Shown: piece by piece, positions 44,683-53,146 of the stretch
Numbering within the stretch: position 1 is the stretch's first letter
Layout: the number at the start of each line of letters is the position of its first letter
NCBI RefSeq assembly: GCF_026625565.1
Contig: NZ_CP112998.1
Span: forward strand, 6,546,501-6,610,500
Source of the DNA: Dyadobacter pollutisoli
Lineage (GTDB): Bacteria > Bacteroidota > Bacteroidia > Cytophagales > Spirosomataceae
Length of the DNA stretch: 64,000 nt
Reading direction: 5' to 3'
Position numbers and translations under genes: made by a program
Notes under the pieces: generated by a model
Seen by the model: the letters and a program-made list of their open reading frames with translations, nothing else
Told to the model about the DNA's origin: nothing
Databases searched by the model: none

Positions 44683-45252
44683 ATGTTTTCGGAAATATTG
44701 CGGGCAACCGGGATGTACAGTGACATGGATGTCCGGCTCTTTGAAAGGGTAGTCAGCGTACGCGAAGTTAGAAGAAACGAAGTGCTGCTTCAGAAGGGAG
44801 AGGTATGCCGGTCGCTGGCTTTAATTTTGGAAGGAGCCGTGTTTCAGTATAAAGACAATTTAGAAAAAGAACGAGACATTATCGACCTGCATCTTCCCAA
44901 TGAATGGGTTTTCAATTATACGAGTCTTCTGGGTCAAAAGCCGTCCGAAACGTTCATTGAAGCATTTGCCGATAGTCGGATCATTGAACTGAGCCTTGAA
45001 ACGGTACATTACCTTACCGGCAAATCCTTAGCATTTCTTCAATTGAACAGAGTTCTGGAAGGAGCCGTGTCGAGATTGCAATTTTTTGACCAAGCTATGA
45101 CGCCTTTGGAAAAATACCAGTTCATACTCAAAACCCGACCGCAGCTGGTCCAGGTTTTTCCGTTGAAAATGATCGCGTCCTATTTAAAAATTACACCAGA
45201 AACGCTCAGCAGGGTCAGGGAAAAAATGGCGAGGGGTGAAGACATTTCTTGA
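44683..45252 (+). CDS. Crp/Fnr-family transcriptional regulator
   Basis: A 189-residue cyclic-nucleotide-binding-fold regulator (MFSEILRATGMYSDMDVRLFERVV, KGEVCRSLALILEGAVF). The C-terminal HTH is VFPLKMIASYLKITPETLSRVREKM. Residues that bind cAMP in true Crp (FGE and RSA motifs) are not visible, as in many Bacteroidota members. The ATG at 44683 is the natural start because it opens the domain; longer frames run into the divergent AraC gene. Confidence 0.87.
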   Translation: MFSEILRATGMYSDMDVRLFERVVSVREVRRNEVLLQKGEVCRSLALILEGAVFQYKDNLEKERDIIDLHLPNEWVFNYTSLLGQKPSETFIEAFADSRIIELSLETVHYLTGKSLAFLQLNRVLEGAVSRLQFFDQAMTPLEKYQFILKTRPQLVQVFPLKMIASYLKITPETLSRVREKMARGEDIS

Positions 45253-45323
45253 TTACGATCAAGCGGGCTAGTCGTTTCAATATGCTATTTTTGGGTCTTA
45301 GAAATTTCAAAAAAGGCAAAAAT

Positions 45324-45692
45324 ATGGAACATAAAGCCGTCTCCATCAGGCCATTCGTTGGAGCTGTTGATTTTGAGTTATCCAGAAGCTTTTATCGGGA
45401 CCTGGGTTTCCAGGAAGTGGTTCTGTCGCCAGATATGTCATTGTTCAAAACGGCCGATCTAGGGTTTTATCTCCAAGACGCCAATGTCAAAGACTGGATC
45501 GACAATACCATGATTTTCCTGGAAGTGGAGGATGTAAAGGTTTTCTGGGATAAGCTGGTCACCCTTGACCTGCCAGGTAAATACAAAAATGTAAGACTAA
45601 CCCCGATCCGGGTTGACCATTGGGGCAGCGAATGTTTCGTACACGATCCATCCGGCATCCTGTGGCACTTTGGAGAATTTACTAAAAAATGA
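45324..45692 (+). CDS. VOC/glyoxalase-bleomycin resistance family protein
   Basis: A 122-residue single-chain VOC-type protein: VSIRPFVGAVDFELSRSFYRDLGFQEV, LGFYLQDANVKDW, MIFLEVEDVKVFWD and CFVHDPSGILWHFGEF. VOC proteins bind a metal or drug such as bleomycin; the specificity is unknown. The ATG at 45324 is used; upstream residues of the longer frame are unlike the family. A second VOC-like gene begins 5 bp after its stop. Confidence 0.88.
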   Translation: MEHKAVSIRPFVGAVDFELSRSFYRDLGFQEVVLSPDMSLFKTADLGFYLQDANVKDWIDNTMIFLEVEDVKVFWDKLVTLDLPGKYKNVRLTPIRVDHWGSECFVHDPSGILWHFGEFTKK

Positions 45693-45696
45693 ACCT

Positions 45697-46059
45697 ATGA
45701 ATTTCACCAGACTAGTTCCAAACGTTTTTTACACGAACATTCATGATGGTCTCAAACTGTTCGTTGATTGCCTCGAATTTACAATCGGGCATAGTGAATT
45801 AGCAAGCCACAAACCATTTTGTGTTCTTGAAAAAAATGGGCTGAGGATTAATCTTTTCCAAGACAAACACCTGGCAGCAGAGCACAATCCTGAATTCAGG
45901 CTGGAAACAGACGACATCGCCGCTGTATATCAAAAAATTGCATCTACCCACCCCGAGTTCCTTCACCCGAACCTGAACAAAATCACACTCCGCCCCTGGG
46001 GCGCGAAGGAATTTGCAGTGACTGACAAGCAGCTTGGGGTGGTGATTCAGGAATGGTAG
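45697..46059 (+). CDS. VOC-like protein
   Basis: A 120-residue VOC-like protein: MNFTRLVPNVFYTNIHDGLKLFVDCLEFTIGH, LRINLFQDKHLAAEHNPEFRLETDDIAAVYQKIAS and EFAVTDKQLGVVIQEW. It is the partner of the preceding VOC gene, with a 4-base spacer. Together they may form a two-half dimer or two separate binding proteins. Family membership is probable; ligand unknown. Confidence 0.78.
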   Translation: MNFTRLVPNVFYTNIHDGLKLFVDCLEFTIGHSELASHKPFCVLEKNGLRINLFQDKHLAAEHNPEFRLETDDIAAVYQKIASTHPEFLHPNLNKITLRPWGAKEFAVTDKQLGVVIQEW

Positions 46060-46389
46060 AGGGGAGGGGTAGCATTCACTACTTCCCGAAAAGCAGCCCC
46101 AATGTAACTCGCCTTGTACGCGATATTGCCAGCGTGCGAAGCTTTCCTGACCGGCATACCTGATGCGTGTTTTGTACAATCCCTTTTGCTTGTTTGCAAT
46201 GGAGTCGCTAGCTATCAATGTGTTAGTGGGTACGCCTTCTTTGTTGTAACTAAAATACACGTAGCCATCGCGCTCGCGGGTGATCTTGCAATATATGGAA
46301 TCACCGGCGCTTGTGACGATCAGGTCCTGGGCATAGCTGGTGCCTGTCCGCATAGCGCAGACGAGCAAAATGAACAGTATTTTTTTCAT
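46047..46389 (-). pseudogene. Small exported protein gene with an apparent frameshift
   Basis: The frame opens at ATG 46389 with signal peptide MKKILFILLVCAMRTGTSYAQ and a plausible mature start (DLIVTSAGDSIYCKITRERDGYVYFSYNKEG...NTLIASDSIANKQ). At about 46140 the reading in this frame turns improbable and continues antisense through the whole VOC-like gene to 45799. In another frame from the same point, KASHAGNIAYKASYIGAAFREVV reads to a stop at 46047 and looks like a natural C-terminus. A one-base indel near 46130-46160 would join them. This is inferred from composition, not from homology. Confidence 0.5.
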
Positions 46390-46398
46390 ATGAAGGGT

Positions 46399-47109
46399 TT
46401 ATTTGCGTTTGCCGAAGAATTCTTGTTTGCCGGTGGCAGGATCAACGATATCCAGTGTGGGGCGGCCTACGAGCAGGCCCATGCCTACCCCACAACGCAG
46501 ATAGTAAGTCCGGCCGATTTTGAAATTAACTGGTACGGAGGCTTTCGACTCGGTTTTTGCCCAGAGTTCGTAGGCTCCCTCATTTCGGATCTCGATTTTT
46601 TGACGGAATTTGTTCGTGACCCGGCAAATCACCGAGTCTCCCAGATTGATATTGTAGGATACTAATGCACCGGGACCTCGGGTTCGGTATACATACAGGA
46701 CCGCGTGATCGATCAGCGAGTCGCTTTCAGTTTCATTCTGTCGAAACATGCTTATCTGATCTTGGCTGAGCCGCAATACTTCGGCTGTGATCCGGTGGCA
46801 GGAGCTCATGAAATCAGGCGTTTTGTGTTCGGTGACATGAATGGCATTGCCGCCTGACTTTCTCGCCTCTTCTTTTGCCCTTTCCAGTACCACGGAGTAG
46901 GTACAATTGGTAGTCATGCCGGCATCGCCAACCCGCACTGTCCCAAGTACTTCGGCTCCTACCGGCGGGGTGATTGCCTGTGGGATCGTCCATACTTCCT
47001 CCTGAAAATTGAGCGGCGGATACTTTTGTGAAATATTCGTCCGGATTTTAGGGGCACATCCGGCAAGGAGCAGTATGCCGAAAGAGACTGCGAGAACTTT
47101 TTTAAGCAT
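46399..47109 (-). CDS. Lipoprotein with DUF2846-like domain
   Basis: A 236-residue lipoprotein. From the ATG at 47109 the signal peptide MLKKVLAVSFGILLLAGC ends in lipobox LAGC. A first half has conserved cysteines (TTNCTYSV, MSSCHRI), and the second half (HAVLYVYRTRGPGALVSYNINLGDSVI ... YYLRCGVGMGLLVGRPTLDIVD) resembles DUF2846 beta-sandwiches of membrane lipoproteins. The frame extends upstream to 47190 without a better start. Function unknown. Confidence 0.72.
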   Translation of the reverse strand: MLKKVLAVSFGILLLAGCAPKIRTNISQKYPPLNFQEEVWTIPQAITPPVGAEVLGTVRVGDAGMTTNCTYSVVLERAKEEARKSGGNAIHVTEHKTPDFMSSCHRITAEVLRLSQDQISMFRQNETESDSLIDHAVLYVYRTRGPGALVSYNINLGDSVICRVTNKFRQKIEIRNEGAYELWAKTESKASVPVNFKIGRTYYLRCGVGMGLLVGRPTLDIVDPATGKQEFFGKRK

Positions 47110-47336
47110 TTTTACTGATAGATAAAAAGAAATAGAATAGGGTCGTTGTGTAATTATGTAACCAAAGCTACACAAAAAATTTACAGTCAAAAATCGATTT
47201 AGTCAAATTAATTCTAACCGAATAATTGCAGATTTTCCTTTGATTGTGCCACAACGTTCTTTTAATAACGACCTGCAGAGTAGCCATCGGGCAATCTTGC
47301 TTTTTAAAATTCATGACGACTAACCAAACTTTTGTG

Positions 47337-48986
47337 ATGAAATATCTGCTGCTACTCGTTTTTGCAATCTGTGCACTAGTGGCACAGGGGCAGACTAAGG
47401 ATCCCGTTGAAAACGTAGTGATCACGTCCGAAAAAGGCACTACCCGGGTGCATACCGATGAAAACGGGGTTTTGAATGTAAATGTATCGGCAAAAAATGT
47501 CGCTAAATATAAATCCGTCGGGACTGTCCGTTACAGCAATTTTGGAGCCAAGGGCGATGGCAAGACGGATGATATAGATGCTATCGCAGCAACCCATGCA
47601 TTTGCCAATTTGCACGCACTTACGGTGAAAGCCGACGACAATGCCACCTACTACATCGGAGGGAAAGAGCGTACTGTGGTGATCAGGACTGACACTGATT
47701 TTGGCAAGGCTGCCTTCATCATTGACGATACCGAAGTGCAAAACCGAAATGCTTCTGTTTTCATGGTCGGTTCGGGCCTCAAACCGTTTAAGCTGGAAAC
47801 GATACGTGCACTTAAAAGAAACCAGAAAAAAATCGACGCGTCGCTGCCCGGACCTTGCCTGATTACGGTCACGAATGCTAACGTGAAGCAATACATCCGA
47901 TTTGGGCTGAACCAAAACAATGGATCCTCACAGACGGATATCTTTGTGGTTGACAAAAACGGTAATGTGGATATGAATGCCCCGATCATCTGGAATTTCG
48001 ACCAGATCACCGAACTCACCGCGCTTCCTATCGACGAGAAACCATTGAAAATTACCGGGGGGCGCTTCACCACCATTGCCAATAAAGCAGAATCAAAGTA
48101 TACTTACTACAACCGGAACATCGCGATCCGGCGATCCAATGTACTTGTGGAAGGGCTGGAACACCGCATTACCGGTGAAGAAGATCACGGCGCGCCATAT
48201 GGAGGATTCATCAACATTGGTGACTGCTCCTATGTAGCGGTAAAAAACTCGATTTTGACCGGACACAAAACGTATAGCACCATTGGCGCGGCGGATAAGC
48301 CTGTCTCAATGGGTTCTTACGATCTGTCTGCAAACCGTGCGCTGAATGTATCCTTCGTGAATTGCACCCAGACCAATGACATCAACGACAATAAATACTG
48401 GGGTATTCTGGGTTCTAATTTCTGTAAAAATATGCTTTATGACCAATGTACCCTCTCACGGTTCGATGCTCACCAGGGAGTTGCCAACGCTACGATCCGC
48501 AATTCGACGCTGGGGCATATGGGGATCAATGCGATTGGAACCGGACGTTTATTAGTGGAAAATTCGAGCATTCGTGGCAGAAATATTGTTAACCTACGCT
48601 CTGACTACGGTAGTACCTGGCAGGGAGAGCTGGTGATCCGCAATTGTGTTTTCGTGCCGGCAGACGGTAAACCATTCAGCGCTTCGCTCATCGGCGGGTC
48701 CAATTCAGGCCAGCATGACTTCGGCTACACCTGCTATATGCCCGAAAAAATCACCATTGAAAATCTCCGTATCGATGACTCACAGCATCCGGAGAATTAC
48801 GAGGGGCCAGCCATTTTTGCCAATTTCAACCCGGAAATGAGGGATGATTCCTACAAAGAGAAATTTCCTTATGTGAAGACTAAGGAAGTTATTTTAAAGA
48901 ATGTAACGACCGCCAGCGGGAAAGCAGTGAGGGTTAGTGACAATGCGATGATGTTCAAAGATGTGAAGGTTAACACTGGTCAGTGA
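47337..48986 (+). CDS. Exported right-handed beta-helix (pectate-lyase-like) protein
   Basis: A 549-residue exported protein. The signal peptide starts at MKYLLLLVFAICALVAQGQ. An early NFGAKGDGKTDDIDAI motif is the hallmark of pectate-lyase-3/GH28-like beta-helices that begin by binding a polysaccharide or phage-tail-like structure. Long runs of hydrophobic/Asn repeats follow (VENSSIRGRNIVNLRS, IRNCVFVP). No catalytic acid pair typical of polygalacturonases is recognised, so the enzymatic role is open. It is divergent from the lipoprotein gene. Confidence 0.78.
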   Translation: MKYLLLLVFAICALVAQGQTKDPVENVVITSEKGTTRVHTDENGVLNVNVSAKNVAKYKSVGTVRYSNFGAKGDGKTDDIDAIAATHAFANLHALTVKADDNATYYIGGKERTVVIRTDTDFGKAAFIIDDTEVQNRNASVFMVGSGLKPFKLETIRALKRNQKKIDASLPGPCLITVTNANVKQYIRFGLNQNNGSSQTDIFVVDKNGNVDMNAPIIWNFDQITELTALPIDEKPLKITGGRFTTIANKAESKYTYYNRNIAIRRSNVLVEGLEHRITGEEDHGAPYGGFINIGDCSYVAVKNSILTGHKTYSTIGAADKPVSMGSYDLSANRALNVSFVNCTQTNDINDNKYWGILGSNFCKNMLYDQCTLSRFDAHQGVANATIRNSTLGHMGINAIGTGRLLVENSSIRGRNIVNLRSDYGSTWQGELVIRNCVFVPADGKPFSASLIGGSNSGQHDFGYTCYMPEKITIENLRIDDSQHPENYEGPAIFANFNPEMRDDSYKEKFPYVKTKEVILKNVTTASGKAVRVSDNAMMFKDVKVNTGQ

Positions 48987-49008
48987 CTTGAACCTTGGAG
49001 CATTATAG

Positions 49009-49551
49009 TCAAGCTGATTTGTTGCTCTTCGAGTTTGCGGAAAGCCAGGGTTTAAGTGTTTTCGTAACCTGAGGCATCACAATCCAGGTCAGCATCGCCA
49101 CCATACATCCGGCCACAATCAAAGTTCTGAATGCGGGATGAAGTCCCTGAATGTGAGGACCAAGCACATAGGAAAGCAACAAACTGGTAGGATACACGCC
49201 GCAAAGCGTTGCAACTGCCATTTTCCACCTTGGCGGCGGAACAGGCGAGCGAAACCATGCTTCCAGGCCAGTCAGCTCCCGGTAAACCGGCTCTTCCGTC
49301 AGCGTCGACGCATATGCTTCCCAATCCTTGAAAAACTGTGAGTTGTAAAAAGCATCTCGCTCGGCCTGGTCGGCAAAAGTCCGTAAAATCCCGATTTCCC
49401 GACTCTCACTGCCCGGAAGAGCAGTCATCATGGCCGCGCCGTGGACGCCGCCATGCAGAAACGAATCTCCCAGAAAACGCCGCAGCGCATCTTTGAATTC
49501 CTCTTCTTTTCCGGGAAGCACTTTGCGGGTGATGGCTACGTGGATGGGCAT
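49009..49551 (-). CDS. Antibiotic biosynthesis monooxygenase (ABM) domain membrane protein
   Basis: A 180-residue protein. Residues 1-95 are an ABM ferredoxin-like domain (HVAITRKVLPGKEEEFKDALRRFLGDS, REIGILRTFADQAERDAFYNSQFFKDWE). Residues 110-165 hold two hydrophobic segments that anchor it in the membrane (MAVATLCGVYPTSLLLSYVLG and LIVAGCMVAMLTWIVMPQV). This fused layout is known in Bacteroidota. Possible functions are quinone or aldehyde oxidation; none is shown. Confidence 0.85.
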   Translation of the reverse strand: MPIHVAITRKVLPGKEEEFKDALRRFLGDSFLHGGVHGAAMMTALPGSESREIGILRTFADQAERDAFYNSQFFKDWEAYASTLTEEPVYRELTGLEAWFRSPVPPPRWKMAVATLCGVYPTSLLLSYVLGPHIQGLHPAFRTLIVAGCMVAMLTWIVMPQVTKTLKPWLSANSKSNKSA

Positions 49552-49675
49552 GGGAGTCGGTATGAAAGTACAAATGAAAGTAATTAATGCGAGTTAGCGG
49601 CTGAGCAAGACAATGAAGTGATCTGTCAACTACGTAAATATCCAAAAATGTATTTTATAAATTTCAAAATTATAC

Positions 49676-49683
49676 TAGTTTTG
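49676..49683 (+). promoter_or_regulatory. Putative -7 box of ATPase gene 1
   Basis: TAGTTTTG fits TAnnTTTG, 19 bases before the TTG start codon of the ATPase. The following bases TAACTTGCAAATAACA recur (one change) before the second ATPase at 55580-55595, so the promoter region was duplicated with the gene. The leader is only about 12 bases long. Confidence 0.55.
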
Positions 49684-49701
49684 TAACTTGCAAATAACAT
49701 T

Positions 49702-50898
49702 TTGGAGGCTCTTTTCACTAAATATCTGTCCAAGTTACAGCGCTCGTCGACTAAATTCGTGCGCGATATGATCCATCAGATTGATTGGGAGCATAACAGG
49801 CTGATTGGAATCAAAGGTGCGCGAGGAGCCGGTAAAACAACACTGGTACTTCAATACCTGAAGCAAATAGCTTTCCCGTCCGGACAAACATTGTATGTGA
49901 GTTTGGATGATCTCTATTTCAGTGCGCATCGTTTGTACGATCTGGGAGAAACATTTGTGAAGACTGGCGGGAAATTGCTCGTTTTGGACGAAGTGCACCG
50001 GTATGCAAACTGGTCGCAGGAAATCAAAAACCTGTACGACGATTTTCCGGATTTGCGAATAGTCTTTACCGGCTCATCCATTATGCATTTGGAACGCAGC
50101 AAAGGCGATTTGAGCCGCCGCGCGGTGATGTACCATTTGCACGGGCTTTCATTTCGGGAGTTTCTTCAGATTCAGGATATCGTTTCCTGGCCAGCCATAT
50201 CGCTGCCAGATCTTCTGAGTGGGCACACCCAACTTGCACTCGATCTTACACAGAAAATCAAGCCTCTTGCGCACTGGAATGATTATCTGAAATACGGCTA
50301 TTATCCCTATTTCCTTGAAAACAAAGAGGTGTACGCGCTGAAACTCACCGAGACAATTCAGCTGAGTTTGGAATTGGATTTGCCAGCTGTTTATGGCATC
50401 AGCTACGCGTCTGTTGATAAACTGAAACAATTGCTGGTGGTATTGGCCGAAAGCGTTCCATTGAAGCCGAATGTCAGCAAGTTAAGCGAGACTCTCAACA
50501 CCAGTAGGGCTTTGGTGGTGGAGTATATGCACTATCTGGAAGAACTGGGAGTTTTGATGCTGCTGCATCGGGATAGTTTCGGAATTACCCGTCTGCAAAA
50601 GCCGGAAAAGGTATATCTGAGTCATCCCAATCTTCAATACGCGCTACACCAGAGCAGGCCCGATACTGGTACTTTGCGGGAAAGCTTTTTTCTGAGCCAG
50701 GTCCAGCCTCTTCATAAAGTGGAGTACACTGACAAAGGAGATTTCCGGCTTGACCGCCAAATCACAATTGAAGTAGGCGGAGCCAATAAGTCACGAAAAC
50801 AGCTTGCTAGCCTGGAAGATGCCTATGTAGCGGCGGATGGACTTGAAGTGGGGTATGGAGCGAAGGTGCCGCTTTGGATGTTTGGGTTGTTGTATTGA
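49702..50898 (+). CDS. AAA+ ATPase with DUF4143 domain, copy 1
   Basis: A 398-residue protein of the AAA/DUF4143 family. Walker A is GARGAGKTT (39-47), Walker B is LLVLDEVHRY (Asp96, Glu97), and FTGSSIM is the sensor-1 region. The C-terminal half is the DUF4143 winged-helix and nuclease-like domain (YYPYFLEN, QITIEVGGANKSRKQ). The start is a TTG at 49702, shared with the other copy, and the first ATG would lose 22 conserved residues. It is about 94 percent identical (about 24 differences of 398, hand count) to the gene at 55598. The function of this family is unknown; proposed roles include membrane-linked or defence NTPase. Confidence 0.85.
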   Translation: MEALFTKYLSKLQRSSTKFVRDMIHQIDWEHNRLIGIKGARGAGKTTLVLQYLKQIAFPSGQTLYVSLDDLYFSAHRLYDLGETFVKTGGKLLVLDEVHRYANWSQEIKNLYDDFPDLRIVFTGSSIMHLERSKGDLSRRAVMYHLHGLSFREFLQIQDIVSWPAISLPDLLSGHTQLALDLTQKIKPLAHWNDYLKYGYYPYFLENKEVYALKLTETIQLSLELDLPAVYGISYASVDKLKQLLVVLAESVPLKPNVSKLSETLNTSRALVVEYMHYLEELGVLMLLHRDSFGITRLQKPEKVYLSHPNLQYALHQSRPDTGTLRESFFLSQVQPLHKVEYTDKGDFRLDRQITIEVGGANKSRKQLASLEDAYVAADGLEVGYGAKVPLWMFGLLY

Positions 50899-51107
50899 GT
50901 TTGGGGAAATTATAAACGACACTACCATATCATGCCTCTCTGCACCGGGATTATTCAATATGTCGTCAAAATAGCTTATCCTATCAGTCGCAGGTATTCG
51001 GAATTTTCGAAGACCTTGGATTTCTTCTGGCGCGCTTCTTGAATGAACTAGCCTAATTTCATGAGAGAAATAACGCTAGTAATACTACACTCGGGTGGAC
51101 AATAGAT

Positions 51108-51587
51108 TTATGACTCAAGGCTAAAACCATTGGCTTTGTTGAGATCATAAAACGCCATAAAAATGTGCATTGGCCCTCCTCCCGACTTTACCCAATTAGC
51201 GGTTACATTAAATGCTGGTTCCAAAAAGGTGGAAATATAGGTCATTTGGCCAGAGCTATGGCGGATCCCATTTTTGTCGAGAGCTTTACCCCTGTTTAGA
51301 AATAGATTCTTTTGATCATAAACTTGTTGACGAAGGGGCTTATTTTCCTTTCCTCTTGGAAGATTGTCAACAAGCATTCTTTGCATAGTAAAATACAACC
51401 GATGAGACTTGTCAGGGTCTGCAATGTCATTAAATATGTTGGAGTCAAAGCTGATATCTTCATCTCCGAGTTCTTCGAGCGGAAATAATAAAGGTTGAAT
51501 CGATGTCATATCTTTCGATTGCTCGATTAATTTCTTCATCTCTTCAAGGCGATCTGTCTGAGTCTTCTGCGGCTTTTTACTTTCCAT
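51108..51587 (-). CDS. Unknown protein downstream of the HTH-ImmA gene
   Basis: A 159-residue protein with a charged N-terminal helix (KTQTDRLEEMKKLIEQSK) and a C-terminal part ending GGGPMHIFMAFYDLNKANGFSLES. I do not recognise the family. It follows the HTH-ImmA gene by 19 bp in the same direction, the position occupied by the target or effector gene in Xre-ImmA modules. The 209-bp gap between it and the ATPase gene contains no gene I can support. Confidence 0.6.
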   Translation of the reverse strand: MESKKPQKTQTDRLEEMKKLIEQSKDMTSIQPLLFPLEELGDEDISFDSNIFNDIADPDKSHRLYFTMQRMLVDNLPRGKENKPLRQQVYDQKNLFLNRGKALDKNGIRHSSGQMTYISTFLEPAFNVTANWVKSGGGPMHIFMAFYDLNKANGFSLES

Positions 51588-51606
51588 TTTTCAGAATATA
51601 GTTTGA

Positions 51607-52833
51607 TTAGTTTGTTTCTACTGTTAGTCTTTTTTTTATCAATGATATTTCTTCAAAAATTGATTCCTTGCCGAAAGGATTCGTTTTTAATGATCGCAAG
51701 GCTGTATCAGTTTTACCAAAATATTGCTGATATAGACCATACAAGTTCTTGCCCATTTCCTTATTAGCTTCGTAGCAAAAGAAACTATAAATTATTGCGG
51801 GATGAACACGTTTTTCTTCGGCATATTTCGCAACGGATGTAGGAGAGTTGATCAAATGTTTAATGTAGTTCATGAATTCACGCGGAAAGAGCATCTCCCG
51901 GGCAAACCAATCAGCATCCTCTTCTTGAAGAAGAAACAGATCTGCTGCACCGTCTTCTGTAAGCGCATATTTCAAGACTTTTAGTTGATCCAGGTCATTC
52001 AAAACATGAAATAGCTCATGCATTAGAGCGAACCATAACGTCGCATAGTTATTATTGTAGTCAGTAATAGCGATGCAGGGTCTTCCATTTACGACAAACG
52101 TTCCCCCTCGTACTTTGGCCTTCGGTGGAGAAGGTTGAACAATTACTGTAATTCCAACACCAAATAGAGCACGTATTACCGTCAGAAATCCTTTCTCTTC
52201 ATACCTTGTATATGGCCTGATGTTTTTGACAAGACTCAGTAATACTTCGCGATTGAATTCGTTTGTATTTTCAATTTTTTCAAACTGAAAAAAAGCTGAT
52301 CGAACCCAAAGTTCTCTCATTTTATCATTGGAATTGTGCAGTTTGCTAAACAACACTCTGCCAACTTCATGACTGTAATCAAAAATCGAATCAAGATGGA
52401 AAAATGATTTGATGCGATTCTCAATGTGTTGGAAATCGGTGGTCGATGAAATGAAGTTTAAATCTTTAAGGCCCTTGACGTCGAAGGTTCGTAAGATATA
52501 GTTGGCCTTTCGGGCGTCTTCGATTTGTCCGATATGTTCCGAGTTCAATGAGCCAACGTAAGTCTTAGTTAAATCCTGGACGTCGAGGTTAAAGAGCTGG
52601 CTAATTTTTATAATTGAAAAATAATCAAGTGACTCTACATCTCCCTCGGATATCCTCTTTGTCATTCGATAAAAGGTGTTCTTTGGTATCCCCAGGATTT
52701 TTGACATTTGAAAGTCTGTAATGCCAAGCTCTAATTTTTTCTGTTCAACCATTTCCGAAAAGCTTACAGAGGGGCCACTTCCTACTTGTTCAAACAAATC
52801 CGAAATGTTGATCGGTATGTCGTTGTTTCCCAT
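51607..52833 (-). CDS. HTH and ImmA/IrrE metallopeptidase fusion protein
   Basis: A 408-residue protein combining an N-terminal Xre-like HTH (EMVEQKKLELGITDFQMSKILGIPKNTFYRMTKRI) with a C-terminal zinc-protease motif HELFH near residue 274 and the third-ligand segment EEDADWFAREMLFP. In the upstream module at 34-35.7 kb the same two functions are separate genes. The ATG at 52833 is preferred over the GTG at 52839. A palindrome upstream may be its operator. The 159-residue gene follows. It is likely to be a stress- or prophage-type regulator with protease activity; targets are unknown. Confidence 0.88.
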   Translation of the reverse strand: MGNNDIPINISDLFEQVGSGPSVSFSEMVEQKKLELGITDFQMSKILGIPKNTFYRMTKRISEGDVESLDYFSIIKISQLFNLDVQDLTKTYVGSLNSEHIGQIEDARKANYILRTFDVKGLKDLNFISSTTDFQHIENRIKSFFHLDSIFDYSHEVGRVLFSKLHNSNDKMRELWVRSAFFQFEKIENTNEFNREVLLSLVKNIRPYTRYEEKGFLTVIRALFGVGITVIVQPSPPKAKVRGGTFVVNGRPCIAITDYNNNYATLWFALMHELFHVLNDLDQLKVLKYALTEDGAADLFLLQEEDADWFAREMLFPREFMNYIKHLINSPTSVAKYAEEKRVHPAIIYSFFCYEANKEMGKNLYGLYQQYFGKTDTALRSLKTNPFGKESIFEEISLIKKRLTVETN

Positions 52834-52877
52834 TGTCACGTTGAAAATTTAGATTATTAATGCAAGATACAGCGAAT

Positions 52878-52895
52878 TTTCCCAAAAATGGGAAA
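52878..52895. promoter_or_regulatory. Palindrome upstream of the HTH-ImmA gene
   Basis: TTTCCCA and TGGGAAA are perfect inverted 7-mers 4 bases apart, 45 bases before the ATG. This fits an autoregulatory operator for the HTH protein, or a shared site for the divergent cassette-2 promoter, whose -7 box is 80 bp away. Confidence 0.5.
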
Positions 52896-52950
52896 CTTGG
52901 ATAATTTTTCAAGAAGCTTTGCGTCACGGCATTTCTTCTCAGAATTTGTA

Positions 52951-52982
52951 TTGAAGATGTGATAAACTTTCCCCTATATTTG
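52951..52982 (+). promoter_or_regulatory. Bacteroidota-type promoter of leader-RNA cassette 2
   Basis: TTG (52951-52953), 21 bases, then TATATTTG (52975-52982) fit the -33/-7 consensus. The transcript would begin within a few bases of segment A of the leader, which places A at the very 5-prime end of the RNA. The same TATATTTG occurs before cassette 3 inside a shared CCCCTATATTTGCC context. Confidence 0.65.
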
Positions 52983-52985
52983 CCT

Positions 52986-53146
52986 CGCAAACTTTAATAA
53001 ATTTTTATGAAGCTATTTTCAAATGTCAGACCAAAATGGTCCTGGAGAGGCATACGGGTGCAAGTCCCGAGACCTGACCGATGTAGTTTCATTCGTTAAA
53101 GTTTGCGGTGACCTCTCCTTATTTCTCACTCTTTTTTCATGGTCAA
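52986..53146 (+). ncRNA. Structured leader RNA, cassette 2
   Basis: Leader before the 96-codon ORF at 53147. A (CGCAAACTTTA, 52986-52996) pairs with A-prime (53096-53106), and A-prime as an 18-mer (53089-53106) is perfectly complementary to 53149-53166, the first codons of the ORF. The core is closed by GGAGAGG (53044-53050) with CCTCTCC (53112-53118). Right inside lies a hairpin CGGG TGCAAGT CCCG, a T-arm-like loop. A 30-codon frame (ATG 53007, TAA 53097-53099) runs through the core and stops inside A-prime. The two exclusive pairings of A-prime suggest a switch that exposes or hides the ORF start. The ligand or trigger is unknown. Confidence 0.72.

Noticed and set aside
45799..46046. C-terminal half of the minus-strand frame 45799-46389
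   Set aside because: It is antisense to the complete VOC-like gene and looks like a frameshift product.
53044..53118. Group II intron or tRNA-like reading of the leader core
   Set aside because: GGTGCAAGTCC resembles group II domain I and a T-arm, but domains V/VI, a reverse transcriptase, and tRNA D and anticodon arms are all missing.
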